A stretch of DNA of 64,000 bases from Streptomyces mobaraensis (GTDB taxonomy: Bacteria; Actinomycetota; Actinomycetes; Streptomycetales; Streptomycetaceae), in contig NZ_CP083590.1 of NCBI RefSeq assembly GCF_020099395.1, forward strand, positions 2,046,001 to 2,110,000, read 5' to 3'. The notes below the pieces were generated by a model, which saw nothing but the letters and a program-made list of their open reading frames with translations, was not told the DNA's origin and ran no database searches. The translations under genes and the position numbers were made by a program. Below are positions 1-9,342 of the stretch, piece by piece. How positions within the stretch are numbered: the stretch's first letter is position 1; each line of letters opens with the position of its first letter.

Positions 1-151
1 GCAGCGCGTCAGTCAGTTTACGGACGACCGGCGCCTCGATCGTCGAGGACGCCGAACGGACGAATTCACCAAGTTCTTGGAGCTTGGCCATGACGACCTT
101 GCTCTCTACTCCGAACTCCTTGGCGAGTTCGTATACCCGGACCTTAGCCAC
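1..151 (-). CDS. infB: Translation initiation factor IF-2, N-terminal fragment
   Basis: Only the first 50 codons lie in the window; the gene runs off the left edge. The translation begins [20 protein letters not shown], the small N-terminal IF2_N helical domain typical of actinobacterial IF-2. IF-2 is the GTPase that brings initiator fMet-tRNA to the 30S subunit; its GTPase domains are outside the window. The start is GTG at 151-149 with a good AAGGAG ribosome site at about 155-161. It lies downstream of nusA and ylxR on the same strand, the usual rimP-nusA-ylxR-infB order, so the family call is secure even from a fragment. Confidence 0.95.
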   Translation of the reverse strand, partial: MAKVRVYELAKEFGVESKVVMAKLQELGEFVRSASSTIEAPVVRKLTDAL

Positions 152-273
152 TTCGCTCCTTCTAGGTCCGGGTTGTCAACCGGACCGTCGCTACTTCATG
201 GGCGTACTCATCGCGTACTCATCGAGTGCTCATCGCAATCTCGACCTACTTCCAAATCGCGAGGTACCTGACC

Positions 274-296
274 GCACGGGTACCGGGTACCCGTGC
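274..296 (-). terminator. Perfect hairpin between ylxR and infB
   Basis: A 10-bp perfect inverted repeat (GCACGGGTAC / GTACCCGTGC) with a 3-nt loop sits in the 181-bp gap between ylxR and infB. No T-run follows, so it may be an attenuator or RNA-processing structure and not a full terminator. infB would then depend on read-through or its own promoter. Confidence 0.4.
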
Positions 297-332
297 CTGG
301 GACATCCCCGCTGATGCGGGGTCCAACTCTTC

Positions 333-611
333 TTACCGCCCGATCGTCTCGATGTGACGGCGCAGTTCCGCGGTGTCCAGCGGTCCCGGGCTTTTGAAGG
401 CCCGGGGGAACGCCCGGCGGCGGACCGCCAGGTCGAGACAGACCAGTGTGGGGTGCACGGAGGCACCCCGGCCGGGCAGCGTACCGCGCGGATCGGGGAC
501 GCAGGCGCCCTCGGTCAGCACGATCCGCAACAGATCGCCCTTGGCCGCTCGCTCCCGGCACCCCACACAGGTGCGCTGAGGGCATGCGCGGGCATGCGTC
601 CGGCCAGACAC
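333..611 (-). CDS. ylxR: YlxR family (DUF448) RNA-binding protein
   Basis: This 92-residue basic protein carries the YlxR signature near its N-terminus, RTCVGCRERAAKGDLLRIV, with the CVGC pair of cysteines. YlxR proteins are small nucleic-acid-binding proteins encoded between nusA and infB in many bacteria. They have been linked to regulation of RNase P and of transcription, but the molecular job in Streptomyces is not settled. The start is GTG at 611-609; a GGGGAGG element lies about 12 nt upstream, a little farther than usual. It is separated from nusA by about 236 bp in which I see no other gene. Confidence 0.92.
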   Translation of the reverse strand: MSGRTHARACPQRTCVGCRERAAKGDLLRIVLTEGACVPDPRGTLPGRGASVHPTLVCLDLAVRRRAFPRAFKSPGPLDTAELRRHIETIGR

Positions 612-847
612 TGGTTAAGTCTACCTCCCCGAGCCGAGCTCACCCCTTTGGGGCACAGATCGGCTACGTATGCTTTTTGACTCGTGGCGGATTCTCGTCG
701 GATCCGCGTCCGGTCCGCGGTGGATTTCCGCCACCGCGACGGCGGACGGCGGCGACGAGCGCCGGGGGCACGGCACCGCGGTACCGGCGCCGGCTCTTCG
801 CCGCGCGCCCCCGAGTGCTTCCGCCCGCCGGCGCTCGGCGCAGGCGC

Positions 848-1840
848 TTACTCCGGCTTGTCCTGCTGCTCGGTGTCCGGCCGGATGTCGATCCGCCAGC
901 CGGTGAGCCGCGCGGCCAGGCGGGCGTTCTGCCCCTCCTTGCCGATGGCGAGCGACAGCTGGTAGTCCGGCACGGTCACCCGGGCCGAGCGGGCGGCGAG
1001 GTCCACGACCTCGACCTTGCTCACCCGGGCGGGCGACAGCGCGTGGGCCACGAGCTCCGCCGGGTCGTCCGACCAGTCGACGATGTCGATCTTCTCGCCG
1101 TTGAGCTCCGCCATCACCGCGCGGACGCGGCCGCCCATCGGGCCGATGCAGGCGCCCTTGGCGTTCAGCCCGGAGCGGGTCGAACGGACGGCGATCTTGG
1201 TGCGGTGGCCGGCCTCGCGGGCGATGGCCGCGATCTCCACCGAACCGTCGGCGATCTCCGGGACCTCCATGGCGAAGAGCTTCTTCACCAGGTTGGGGTG
1301 GGTCCGGGAGAGCGTCACGGACGGGCCGCGGACACCCTTGGCCACCCGCACCACATAGGTGCGCAGCCGGGTGCCGTGCGTGTAGTCCTCGCCGGGGACC
1401 TGCTCCTGCACCGGCAGGATGGCCTCCAGCTTGCCGATGTCGACCAGGACGTTCTTGGGGTCCTTGCCCTGCTGGACGACACCGGCGACGACGTCGCCCT
1501 CCCGGCCCGCGAACTCACCGAAAGTGATCTCGTCCTCGGCGTCGCGCAGACGCTGGAGGATGACCTGCTTGGCGGTGGTCGCGGCGATCCGGCCGAAGCC
1601 GGACGGGGTGTCGTCGAACTCGCGCGGCTCCTCGCCCTCGGCGAGGTCCTGCGGGTCCTCCTTGGCCCAGACCGTGACGTGGCCGCTGGACCGGTCCAGC
1701 TCCACACGGGCCCGGCGGCGGCTTCCCTCGGTGCGGTGGTACGCGATGAGGAGGGCCGACTCGATCGCCTCGACCAGCAGGTCGAAGGAGATCTCCTTCT
1801 CTCGCACCAGGCCCCGCAGGGCACTCATGTCGATGTCCAC
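848..1840 (-). CDS. nusA: Transcription termination/antitermination factor NusA
   Basis: NusA binds RNA polymerase and nascent RNA and modulates pausing, Rho-dependent and intrinsic termination, and antitermination at rRNA operons. The 330-residue product shows the N-terminal RNAP-binding domain (from [20 protein letters not shown]), an S1 domain near residues 108-180 and two KH domains, the second with the GPMGGR and [12 protein letters not shown] loops. As in other actinobacteria it lacks the extra acidic C-terminal repeats of E. coli NusA, which explains the shorter length. The GTG start at 1840 lies 2 bp past the rimP stop (TAG at 1843), so the two are almost certainly co-transcribed and translationally coupled. 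Confidence 0.97.
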   Translation of the reverse strand: MDIDMSALRGLVREKEISFDLLVEAIESALLIAYHRTEGSRRRARVELDRSSGHVTVWAKEDPQDLAEGEEPREFDDTPSGFGRIAATTAKQVILQRLRDAEDEITFGEFAGREGDVVAGVVQQGKDPKNVLVDIGKLEAILPVQEQVPGEDYTHGTRLRTYVVRVAKGVRGPSVTLSRTHPNLVKKLFAMEVPEIADGSVEIAAIAREAGHRTKIAVRSTRSGLNAKGACIGPMGGRVRAVMAELNGEKIDIVDWSDDPAELVAHALSPARVSKVEVVDLAARSARVTVPDYQLSLAIGKEGQNARLAARLTGWRIDIRPDTEQQDKPE

Positions 1841-1842
1841 GG

Positions 1843-2376
1843 CTACGCCTCCTCTTGATTCTCGTCGGTTTCCGCTTCGGCCTGGGCGGCCCCCGCACCG
1901 GACGGTCGGTTGAACTCGATCTCCACGCGGGCCTTCGCGATCTCGTCGAAGGCGAGCCGCCGGGCGGTGGGCTTGCGCCCCTTCACGCCCGGCACTTCCA
2001 TGTCCAGTCCCTCGTCGTCCACGGCGATGATCCGCGCGACCAGTTCACCGCCCGCGGTGAGCTGGGCCTTGATCAGCCGGCCGGTGGCCCGGACGTAGTG
2101 CCGGTGCTCGGTGAGGGGGCGGTCGGCGCCGGGGGAGGTGACCTCCAGGACGTACGGGGCGCCGCCCATGACGTCGCTCTCGTCGAGCTTGGCCGAGATC
2201 TCCCGGCTCAGCTCGGCGCACTCGTCCAGCTGGACGCCGTCGTCGGAATCCACCACGATGCGCAGCACACGCCGTTTGCCGGCCGGCGTCACGTCGACCT
2301 CTTCCAGATCCAGCTCCCGTGCGCTGACGAGAGGGGCGAGCAGCTCGCGGAGCCGCTCGCTCTGGGTGGTGCTCAT
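1843..2376 (-). CDS. rimP: Ribosome maturation factor RimP
   Basis: RimP is needed for 30S subunit maturation. The 177-residue protein has the usual two-domain layout: the alpha/beta N-terminal domain with the conserved [15 protein letters not shown] stretch around residues 77-91, and an SH3-like C-terminal domain. The end is acidic (ETDENQEEA). The ATG at 2376 has a GAGGAG ribosome site 8 nt upstream, and the gene is the first of the rimP-nusA-ylxR-infB operon. The upstream neighbour at 2574 diverges, so the operon promoter should lie in 2377-2573; I could not pick a convincing -10/-35 pair there. Confidence 0.96.
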   Translation of the reverse strand: MSTTQSERLRELLAPLVSARELDLEEVDVTPAGKRRVLRIVVDSDDGVQLDECAELSREISAKLDESDVMGGAPYVLEVTSPGADRPLTEHRHYVRATGRLIKAQLTAGGELVARIIAVDDEGLDMEVPGVKGRKPTARRLAFDEIAKARVEIEFNRPSGAGAAQAEAETDENQEEA

Positions 2377-2573
2377 CCGGGTGACTCCTCGGCCGCGTGT
2401 GCTGTTGTGGGAAAGTCGCGTGTCAGGTCAAAGCCTATCCGTTCCGGCACCCGGCTGACGATTCGGTGCCTTCGTCCGCGGGACACCCGCCGGGCGCCGG
2501 TACGCTCACGAACGGTGATCACGACCCCTGGTCCCGCGACGGTGCCCCGACGACCACCGGCAGGAAGTGGAAC

Positions 2574-3035
2574 GTGGCGTTCACGACGACGGCGCGGGCC
2601 CGCGGCCCCCGCAGACGCGCGCTGCTGACGGGCGCGACGGCGCTCCTGCTCACCGGCTGCGCCGGCGGCGGGGACGACGACCGTGCCGACGGCCGGACCC
2701 GCGCCGAGGCCGGCCGGAACGCGGCGGCCCTGCTGGCCCGCTACGACGCGACGCTCGCCGCGCACGCCGGCCTGGCGCCCCGGCTGGCCCCGCTGCGGGC
2801 CGAAACCGCCCGCCACGCCCGGGCGTTCGGCGCCGCTCCTTCGTCCCCGGCACCCCCGCCCGCCGTCCCCGACGACCCCGACGAGGCGCTCGCCGCGCTC
2901 GCCGCCGCCGAGCGCCGTACCGCCGACGGCCACACCGCGGCCCTCGCCGCGGCCCCGCCCGAACTCGCCCGGCTGCTGGCCTCCGTGGCCGCGTCCGGCG
3001 CGGCCCACGCCTACCTGCTGGGAGCGGACGCATGA
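2574..3035 (+). CDS. Putative lipoprotein, unknown function
   Basis: The likely start is GTG 2574 (RBS AGGA at 2562-2565), giving 153 residues. The N-terminus is a clear lipoprotein signal: a basic n-region (ARGPRRR), a hydrophobic stretch and a lipobox LLTGC with the acceptor Cys at residue 29, followed by GGGDDD. The mature part is Ala-rich and predicted helical, with no motif I recognise. It overlaps the next gene by 4 bp (ATGA), a ferritin-like DUF4439 protein. That pairing, next to rimP/nusA, is familiar from Streptomyces genomes. The two may act together at the membrane, but the sequence gives no reaction. A longer frame opens at 2397, but its extra N-terminus has no signal-peptide sense and I left it out. 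Confidence 0.8.
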   Translation: MAFTTTARARGPRRRALLTGATALLLTGCAGGGDDDRADGRTRAEAGRNAAALLARYDATLAAHAGLAPRLAPLRAETARHARAFGAAPSSPAPPPAVPDDPDEALAALAAAERRTADGHTAALAAAPPELARLLASVAASGAAHAYLLGADA

Positions 3036-3469
3036 CGGATCCGGCCGTGCTGACGGCGGCACAGGCGGCCCTGGCCGCCGAGCACGCGGCGGTCTACGGG
3101 TACGGGGTCGTCGGCGCGCGTGCCGGGGAGGAGCGGGCCCAGGAGGCCCGTGAGGCGTACGAGGCGCACCGCGCCCGGCGGGACGGGATACGGCGTACCG
3201 TCCGCGACCTGGGCGGCGCCCCGGCCGCCGCCGACGCCGCGTACGCGCTGCCGTTCCCGGTGCCCGACGTGTCCGCCGCGGTGCGGCTGGCGGCGGAGCT
3301 GGAGAGCCGGGTGGCGGCCGTCTACGCCGACCTGGTCGCGGCGGCGGACGGCGCGCTGCGCGGGGAGGCCGCGGCGGCGCTGCGCGAGGCGGCGGTGCGG
3401 GGAACGCGCTGGCGGGGCGGCAGCGTAGCCTTCCCTGGGCTCGTCGGCCGGGCCCCGGACGGCGCGTAG
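3032..3469 (+). CDS. Ferritin-like domain protein (DUF4439)
   Basis: A 145-residue, strongly helical protein. It opens with ALAAEHAAVYGYGVVGAR and repeats helical stretches such as AAVRLAAELESRVAAVYADL, the pattern of the DUF4439 ferritin-like four-helix bundle. The Glu/His positions in EHAAVYGYG could bind metal as in ferritin-like proteins, but that is inference. It starts inside the stop of the lipoprotein gene (ATGA at 3032), so translation is probably coupled. No signal peptide is visible. Conserved in actinobacteria; biological role unknown. Confidence 0.82.
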   Translation: MTDPAVLTAAQAALAAEHAAVYGYGVVGARAGEERAQEAREAYEAHRARRDGIRRTVRDLGGAPAAADAAYALPFPVPDVSAAVRLAAELESRVAAVYADLVAAADGALRGEAAAALREAAVRGTRWRGGSVAFPGLVGRAPDGA

Positions 3470-3546
3470 CCCCCGCCCCCGGCCGGCGCCGCCGGCACGG
3501 ACGCCCCACCGGCAGGGACCGCACGGACGAAAGGGACAGCACAGGG

Positions 3547-4488
3547 ATGGGCCATGCGAACGACCGCCTCGAACCGCCGGAACGGCTGGTTCACGCCCTG
3601 GGCTCCGACCCCGACCCCGCCCGCGCGGAGGCCGCCCGCCACTGGCTGGCCGGGCTCCCGGCGACGGCCCGGGAGTGGCTGGACCGCTGGGAGCTGACAC
3701 CCGAACGGGTGCAGGCGCCGGGCGGGCGGACGGGCCTGGTGGTCCTGGCGCACCGGTCCGACGGCACCCCGGCGGCGCTCAAGCTCCTGCCGCCCGGCGA
3801 CGCGGCGGCGGCCGAGCACGCCGCGCTGGAGCACTGGGGCGGGCTGGGCGCGGTCCGGGTCCTGGCGGCCGCCCCGGAGGCGGGCGCGCTGCTGCTGGAG
3901 CGGCTGCACCCGGACGTCGGCCTGCGCTCGCTCGCGGAGGCCAAGGCGCAGTTGGAGGCGTCGGCGACGCTCCAGCGGCTGTGGGTCGCGCCGCCCGGCG
4001 GCACGGCGGTCCCCTCGGTGGCCGGCCACACGGCCGGCCTCGCCGACGCCCTGCGCGCCCGGCGGGACGAATCCTGGGCGGCGGACGCCCGGCCCCTCGT
4101 CGACGAGGCCCTGGAGCTGCGGGACGCGCTGGCACCGGGCCCGGACGGCGAGCCGCCGAGCCTGCTGCACGGCGCCTACCACCAGGGGAAGGTCCTGGCC
4201 GGCGAGCGGCTGCCCTGGCTGGCGGTGGGCCCCCGCCCGCTGACCGGCGAACGCGCCTACGACCTGGCCCGCATGGTCCGCGACCGCGCCGACACCCTCC
4301 TCGCCTCCCCCGGCGCCCCGGCGATCCTCCGCCGCCGCGCGGCCCGCCTCGCGGACGCCCTGGAGGTGGACGCGGAACGGCTGCGCGGCTGGACCCTGTT
4401 CCGCGCGGTGGCGGACGGGGTACGGGAGCGGGCGGCCGGCAACCCGAAGGCGGCCGAACTCCTGCTGGAGTTCGCGGCGTTGCTGTAA
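3547..4488 (+). CDS. Aminoglycoside phosphotransferase-fold protein, probable pseudokinase
   Basis: The 313-residue product has the fold and length of the aminoglycoside/hydroxyurea phosphotransferase family (APH_6-like): an N-lobe with the putative ATP lysine (PAALKLLPP, Lys79), an ALLLERL hinge and a C-lobe. The catalytic loop normally reads like LLHGDLHPGNVL; here it is LLHGAYHQGKVL, with the catalytic Asp replaced by Ala210 and the metal-binding Asn by Lys215. The usual second metal aspartate (DPK/DPxP) is Gly228 in AVGPRPL. So it should not phosphorylate a drug in the normal way. It could bind a nucleotide or partner, or be an acquired-function remnant kept for another reason. The reading frame is fully intact, so selection has kept it. 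It is convergent with proS. Confidence 0.85.
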   Translation: MGHANDRLEPPERLVHALGSDPDPARAEAARHWLAGLPATAREWLDRWELTPERVQAPGGRTGLVVLAHRSDGTPAALKLLPPGDAAAAEHAALEHWGGLGAVRVLAAAPEAGALLLERLHPDVGLRSLAEAKAQLEASATLQRLWVAPPGGTAVPSVAGHTAGLADALRARRDESWAADARPLVDEALELRDALAPGPDGEPPSLLHGAYHQGKVLAGERLPWLAVGPRPLTGERAYDLARMVRDRADTLLASPGAPAILRRRAARLADALEVDAERLRGWTLFRAVADGVRERAAGNPKAAELLLEFAALL

Positions 4489-4681
4489 GGGCGGCCCGGG
4501 AGCTCCGCACGGCGGGGAGCGGCGCCCGCGCCACCGGACCAGCGCCGGGGACCGGACGGGCCCGCCGGATGCCCTGACGTCGGGCCTCGGAAGGCCCCGG
4601 CGCCGCACCGGGACCCGTTCACCACACGTCCGCGGCCGCCGGGCAGCGCGACGCCAGGACGCCGTACCAGCCCCGAACCCC

Positions 4682-6388
4682 CTACCGCAGGGCCCGGATC
4701 CGCTCGACCGCCGCGTCCGCGGACAGCTCCTCCCGCTCCCCCGTGCGCCGGTCCTTGAGCTCCACCCGGCCGTCCGGCGCGCCGCGGCCGACCGTCAGCA
4801 GTGTGGGGACGCCGAGCAGTTCGGCGTCGGCGAACTTGACGCCCGCCGAGACGCCCGCGCGGTCGTCGAGCAGGACGCGGACGCCCGCGTCGGACAGCCG
4901 GGCGGTGAGGGCGTCGGCCAGTTCCGCCTGAACGGCCTTGCCGGCGACGACGATGTGGACGTCGGCGGGGGCGATCTCGCGGGACCAGCACAGGCCGCGT
5001 CCGTCGTGGGTCTGCTCGGCGAGGGCGGCGACGGCGCGGGAGACGCCGATGCCGTAGCACCCCATGGTGACGCGGACCGGCTTGCCCTCGGGGCCGAGGA
5101 CGTCGAAGCCGAAGACGTCCGCGTATTTGCGGCCCAGTTGGAAGATGTGGCCGATCTCGATGGCCCGTCCCAGCCGGAGGCCGGTGCCGCAGCGCGGGCA
5201 GGGGTCGCCGGGTTCGACGACGACGGCGTCGAGGTACCGGTCGACGGTGAAGTCCCGGCCGCAGACGACGTTCCGCGCGTGGGTGCCGGGCCGGTTGGCG
5301 CCGGTGATCCAGGCCGTGCCGGGCGCCACCCGGGGGTCGGCCCAGTACGGGACGGGCAGCTTCTGCGGGCCGACGTAGCCGCGCACCAGGTCGGGGTGGG
5401 AGGCGAAGTCGTCGGCGGTGACGAGCTCCACCTCGGCGGGGGCCAGCCGTTCGGCGACCCGGCCGAGGTCGACCTCGCGGTCGCCGGGTACGCCGATGGC
5501 GACGATCTCGCCGTCGACCTTGACGAGGACGTTCTTGAGCACCGCCGAGGCGGGCACGTCCAGGAGGGCGGCGAGGGTGTCGATGGTGGGGGTGTCGGGG
5601 GTGTCCAGTTCCTCCAGCGGCCCGTGACCGGTGGGGTCGGCGGGACCGACGGCCGTGGTGACGGCCTCCGTGTTGGCGGCGTAGCCGCAGTCCGGGCAGT
5701 CGGCGAAGGTGTCCTCCCCCGCGTCGGCCGGGGCCAGGAACTCCTCCGAGGCGGAGCCGCCCATGGCGCCGGACACGGCGGAGACCACGCGGTGGTCGAG
5801 CCCGAGGCGCTCGAAGATCCGCAGGTACGCCTCGCGGTGGCGGCGGTAGGACTCCGCGAGCCCCTCGTCGTCGAGGTCGAAGGAGTAGGCGTCCTTCATC
5901 AGGAACTCGCGCCCGCGCAGCACCCCGGAGCGCGGCCGGGCCTCGTCCCGGTACTTGTTCTGGATCTGGTAGAGGGTGACCGGGAGATCCTTGTAGGACG
6001 CGCACTGGTCCTTGGCGGTGAGGGTGAAGACCTCCTCGTGCGTGGGACCGAGCAGGTACTCGGCACCCTTGCGGTCGCGGAGCCGGAAGAGGAGTTCGCC
6101 GTACTCCGTCCAGCGGCCGCTGGCCTCGTAGGGCTCCCGGGGCAGCAGGGCGGGCAGCAGGACCTCCTGGCCGCCGATGGCGTCCATCTCCTCGCGCACC
6201 ACCCGGGCGACGTTGTCGAGCACCTTCTTGCCGAGCGGCAGCCACGTCCACACCCCGGCGGAGCTCCGGCGGACGTAGCCGGCGCGGACCAGCAGCCGGT
6301 GGCCCGGCGTCTCGGCGTCGGCCGGGTCGTCGCGCAGGGTTCTGAGCATCAGCTGGGAGAGACGCAGGGGGCGCTGTACGGGTGACAT
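4682..6388 (-). CDS. proS: Prolyl-tRNA synthetase
   Basis: ProS charges tRNA-Pro with proline. The 568-residue protein is the bacterial type: class II motif 1 around residues 63-100, motif 2 with [21 protein letters not shown], an INS/YbaK-like editing domain inserted mid-protein ([19 protein letters not shown] onward), motif 3 ([17 protein letters not shown]) and the C-terminal anticodon-binding domain. The start was set at ATG 6388 ([21 protein letters not shown]), the canonical N-terminus. The frame is open upstream to 6754 but that extension overlaps the GNAT gene and is not ProS-like. No T-box is apparent upstream. Confidence 0.97.
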   Translation of the reverse strand: MSPVQRPLRLSQLMLRTLRDDPADAETPGHRLLVRAGYVRRSSAGVWTWLPLGKKVLDNVARVVREEMDAIGGQEVLLPALLPREPYEASGRWTEYGELLFRLRDRKGAEYLLGPTHEEVFTLTAKDQCASYKDLPVTLYQIQNKYRDEARPRSGVLRGREFLMKDAYSFDLDDEGLAESYRRHREAYLRIFERLGLDHRVVSAVSGAMGGSASEEFLAPADAGEDTFADCPDCGYAANTEAVTTAVGPADPTGHGPLEELDTPDTPTIDTLAALLDVPASAVLKNVLVKVDGEIVAIGVPGDREVDLGRVAERLAPAEVELVTADDFASHPDLVRGYVGPQKLPVPYWADPRVAPGTAWITGANRPGTHARNVVCGRDFTVDRYLDAVVVEPGDPCPRCGTGLRLGRAIEIGHIFQLGRKYADVFGFDVLGPEGKPVRVTMGCYGIGVSRAVAALAEQTHDGRGLCWSREIAPADVHIVVAGKAVQAELADALTARLSDAGVRVLLDDRAGVSAGVKFADAELLGVPTLLTVGRGAPDGRVELKDRRTGEREELSADAAVERIRALR

Positions 6389-6444
6389 GCCCGGAGGGTA
6401 GCGGTGGGCCGGGCGGAGTTCACCGGGTTTTCCGGGCCGGTCCG

Positions 6445-6978
6445 TCAGCCGAGCAGCGGCAGTTCCGCGCCCATCACCACGTACGGGCTGACGGCGCTGG
6501 GGAAGACCACCTGCCGGGCCAGGTCCCGGTAGCCGAGCTTGCGGTAGAGCGCGCGGGCCGGGCTCTCGACGTCGATGGCGGAGAGGATCGAGCGCGGTTC
6601 CGCCGCGTCCGCCGTGAGCGCGGTGATGAGCGCCCGGCCGATCCGCCGGTTCTGGAAGGCGGGGTGGACGTGCAGTTCGGTGATGACGAAGGCGTCGTCC
6701 AGCCACTCCTCCGTCCCCGTGGCCCGCAGGTACGGCTCGACGACGGTGGACCACCAGTGCCCGCGGTCGTTGGGCATGCCGTAGACGAAGCCGACGAGCC
6801 GGCCGCCCGGTGTCGTCGCGCCGAGGGCGCGGGCGCCGGGGCTGGTGAGGTGGCGGAGCACGATGTGGCGCCGGACGCCGACCTCCTCGGCGGTGAGTCC
6901 GAAGGCCACGGCCTGCACGGCCAGCGCGTCGTCGACCCGCGCGGCGAGGTCCAGCGGGCCGACCACGATGTCATCCAT
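6445..6978 (-). CDS. GNAT family N-acetyltransferase
   Basis: A 177-residue protein with the GNAT acetyl-CoA-binding signature: [21 protein letters not shown] (motif A, R/Q-x-x-G-x-A) near residues 105-125, and a C-terminal [20 protein letters not shown] strand-helix pair. It would transfer acetyl from acetyl-CoA to an amine on an unknown acceptor. It lies 56 bp upstream of proS on the same strand. The ATG at 6978 lacks a strong ribosome site, so the exact start is uncertain; GTG codons a few residues in (VVGPLDL) are alternatives. Confidence 0.85.
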   Translation of the reverse strand: MDDIVVGPLDLAARVDDALAVQAVAFGLTAEEVGVRRHIVLRHLTSPGARALGATTPGGRLVGFVYGMPNDRGHWWSTVVEPYLRATGTEEWLDDAFVITELHVHPAFQNRRIGRALITALTADAAEPRSILSAIDVESPARALYRKLGYRDLARQVVFPSAVSPYVVMGAELPLLG

Positions 6979-7032
6979 GCGGGGAGGCTACCCGGCCGGC
7001 CGGTCTTCCCGCCGGGCGCGGGAGGCGGTGGA

Positions 7033-7878
7033 TCAGAAGAGGACGCTCATGAAGGCGCCGGTCTCCCGGAAGCCGACCCGGCGGTAGGCGGCGCGCGCGG
7101 CGGCGTTGTAGTCGTTGACGTAGAGGCTGACCACCGGGGCGACCTCGCGGAGGGCGTGGTCCAGGACGGCGGCCATGCCGGTCACGGACAGCCCGCGGCC
7201 CCGGTGTTCGGGGGCGACCCAGACGCCCTGGATCTGGCAGGCGCGGGCGGTGGCGGCGCCGATCTCGGCCTTGAAGACGACCTTGCCGTCCTCTATCCGA
7301 GCGAACGAGCGGCCGGAGCCCACCAGTTCGGCCACGCGCGCCTGGTAGAGGAGCCCGCCGTCGCCGGCCAGCGGTGAGACGCCGACCTCCTCGGTGAACA
7401 TGGCGACGCAGGCCGGGAGGATCAGCTCCATCTCGTCCTTGCGGACGCGGCGGACCAGCGGGTCGGGGTCGACGTCGGCGGGCATCGAGCGGGTGACCAT
7501 GAGCGGCTGGTGGGCGCGGACCTCACGGGCCGGGCCCCAGTGCGGCTCCAGCAGCGACCAGAGGGCGGCGGTGGACTCGGCGGGGCCGACGATGGAGGAG
7601 CAGCGGCGGCCGGCCCGGCGGGCGCGGTCGGCGAAAGCGCGGACGGCCTCGGGCCCGGCGCAGATGGGGACGAGGTTGGCGCCGGCGTAGCAGAGCGCCT
7701 CCAAGCGCCCGAGGACGTACCAGCCCCACATCTCGCCGCCGAGCCGCCAGGGGTCGAGGCCGGCGACCTGCACGCGGGCGGCGACGAAGGCGTTGGCGAC
7801 GGGGTCGCGGTCGAGTACCGCGAGGGCGGCGTCGAGGTCGCCGGGTTCCAGGACCTTGGTCGTGGTCGTCGTCAACAC
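7033..7878 (-). CDS. DUF4081-GNAT acetyltransferase
   Basis: A 281-residue two-domain protein. Residues 1 to about 115 match the DUF4081 type of N-terminal domain found in actinobacterial GNATs (ALAVLDRDPVANAFVAARV, with WYVLGRLEALCYAGANLVP). Residues about 140-281 are a GNAT domain with the acetyl-CoA loop VWVAPEHRGRGLSVTGMAAV and the terminal AAYRRVGFRETGAFMSVLF. The substrate is unknown. It follows ispG on the same strand, but a strong hairpin lies between them, so it probably has its own transcript. The start codon is GTG at 7878; a TTG directly follows it. Confidence 0.87.
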   Translation of the reverse strand: MLTTTTTKVLEPGDLDAALAVLDRDPVANAFVAARVQVAGLDPWRLGGEMWGWYVLGRLEALCYAGANLVPICAGPEAVRAFADRARRAGRRCSSIVGPAESTAALWSLLEPHWGPAREVRAHQPLMVTRSMPADVDPDPLVRRVRKDEMELILPACVAMFTEEVGVSPLAGDGGLLYQARVAELVGSGRSFARIEDGKVVFKAEIGAATARACQIQGVWVAPEHRGRGLSVTGMAAVLDHALREVAPVVSLYVNDYNAAARAAYRRVGFRETGAFMSVLF

Positions 7879-7960
7879 GTGTGCGGTTGCCTCACCGTCG
7901 CGGCCGGGGGCCGGGAAAACAGATTCCTGGCACTTTACCTCTCCGGTCCGGCGCCTACCC

Positions 7961-7998
7961 CGTCCCGGCGGGAGGACGACGGGCCTCCCGCCGCGGGG
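7961..7998 (-). terminator. Terminator downstream of ispG
   Basis: A 10-bp perfect stem (CGGCGGGAGG 7966-7975 / CCTCCCGCCG 7984-7993, 8-nt loop) is extended by a CCCCG/CGGGG flank, immediately after the ispG stop at 8008 on the minus strand. There is no U-run, as is usual for Streptomyces. Confidence 0.7.
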
Positions 7999-8007
7999 TC
8001 GCGTACG

Positions 8008-9165
8008 TCAGCCGGCGACGCTGACCTCGGGCTCGCCGGAGGCGACGCCGTCCTTCTCCATCTGGGCGGCGATCTTCATGGCCTCTTCGATGAGGGTCTC
8101 GACGATCTTCGACTCGGGGACGGTCTTGATGACCTCGCCCTTCACGAAGATCTGCCCCTTGCCGTTGCCGGACGCCACACCCAGGTCCGCCTCGCGCGCC
8201 TCACCCGGACCGTTGACCACACAGCCCATCACCGCCACGCGCAGCGGCACCTCCATGCCCTCCAGACCCGCGGTCACCTCGTCCGCCAGCTTGTAGACGT
8301 CCACCTGCGCCCGCCCGCACGACGGGCACGAGACGATCTCCAGCCGGCGCTGGCGCAGGTTGAGCGACTCCAGGATCTGGATGCCGACCTTGACCTCCTC
8401 CGCCGGCGGCGCCGACAGCGAGACGCGGATGGTGTCGCCGATGCCCTCCGCCAGCAGCGCACCGAACGCCACCGCCGACTTGATCGTGCCCTGGAAGGCG
8501 GGACCGGCCTCGGTGACGCCCAGGTGCAGCGGGTAGTCGCACTGGGCGGCGAGCTGCCGGTAGGCGTTGACCATGACGACGGGGTCGTTGTGCTTGACGG
8601 AGATCTTGATGTCGCGGAAGCCGTGCTCCTCGAACAGCGACGCCTCCCACAGCGCCGACTCCACCAGCGCCTCGGGCGTGGCCTTGCCGTACTTCTGGAG
8701 CAGACGGCGGTCGAGCGACCCGGCGTTCACCCCGATGCGGATCGGGGTGCCGGCCTCGGAGGCCGCCTTGGCGATCTCCTTGACCTTGTCGTCGAACTGC
8801 TTGATGTTGCCCGGGTTCACCCGCACCGCCGCACAGCCCGCGTCGATCGCCGCGAACACGTACTTCGGCTGGAAGTGGATGTCCGCGATCACCGGGATCT
8901 GCGACTTCGCCGCGATCACCTTCAACGCGTCCGCGTCATCCTGCGTCGGGCACGCCACCCGCACGATCTGGCAGCCCGACGCCGTCAGCTCCGCGATCTG
9001 CTGGAGCGTCGCACCGATGTCCGACGTCCGCGTCGTCGTCATCGACTGCACCGACACCGGGGCGTCCCCGCCCACGGCCACGGATCCGACCTGGATCTTG
9101 CGGCTGACGCGGCGGTCGGCGAGCTTGGTCGGAACGGACGGCATTCCCAGCGAAATCGCGGTCAT
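8008..9165 (-). CDS. ispG: 4-hydroxy-3-methylbut-2-en-1-yl diphosphate synthase (IspG/GcpE)
   Basis: IspG performs the penultimate step of the MEP isoprenoid pathway, reductive ring-opening of MEcPP to HMBPP, using a [4Fe-4S] cluster. The 385-residue protein has the TIM-barrel half ([38 protein letters not shown]) and the cluster domain with Cys280, Cys283 ([15 protein letters not shown]) and Cys315 ([12 protein letters not shown]), plus the cluster-binding Glu322. The start is ATG 9165 ([10 protein letters not shown]), the usual length. Its neighbours are rseP and dxr, the arrangement dxr-rseP-ispG known in actinobacteria. A terminator lies after each of rseP and ispG. Confidence 0.97.
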   Translation of the reverse strand: MTAISLGMPSVPTKLADRRVSRKIQVGSVAVGGDAPVSVQSMTTTRTSDIGATLQQIAELTASGCQIVRVACPTQDDADALKVIAAKSQIPVIADIHFQPKYVFAAIDAGCAAVRVNPGNIKQFDDKVKEIAKAASEAGTPIRIGVNAGSLDRRLLQKYGKATPEALVESALWEASLFEEHGFRDIKISVKHNDPVVMVNAYRQLAAQCDYPLHLGVTEAGPAFQGTIKSAVAFGALLAEGIGDTIRVSLSAPPAEEVKVGIQILESLNLRQRRLEIVSCPSCGRAQVDVYKLADEVTAGLEGMEVPLRVAVMGCVVNGPGEAREADLGVASGNGKGQIFVKGEVIKTVPESKIVETLIEEAMKIAAQMEKDGVASGEPEVSVAG

Positions 9166-9316
9166 CTGGCGAGCAACCCCAAGGTCTGAATCATGGTCCC
9201 GAGATCGGCGGGCTCCGGTCTCCGAGATTACGGCAAGCGCCTCCCCGGAAGCACATCCCGCCCCGAACACCGCACGAACAAGCGGTGGCGGGACACGTTC
9301 CGCGCGCGGGGGGCGC

Positions 9317-9341
9317 GGGGCGGGGGGCGAACCCCCGCCCC
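9317..9341 (-). terminator. Terminator downstream of rseP
   Basis: A 10-bp perfect GC stem (GGGGCGGGGG 9317-9326 / CCCCCGCCCC 9332-9341, 5-nt loop) begins 1 nt after the rseP stop, separating the dxr-rseP transcript from ispG. Confidence 0.7.
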
Positions 9342-9342
9342 C

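Noticed and set aside
3547..4488. Calling the APH-like gene an aminoglycoside resistance gene
   Set aside because: The catalytic Asp and both metal-binding positions are replaced, so resistance is not supported.
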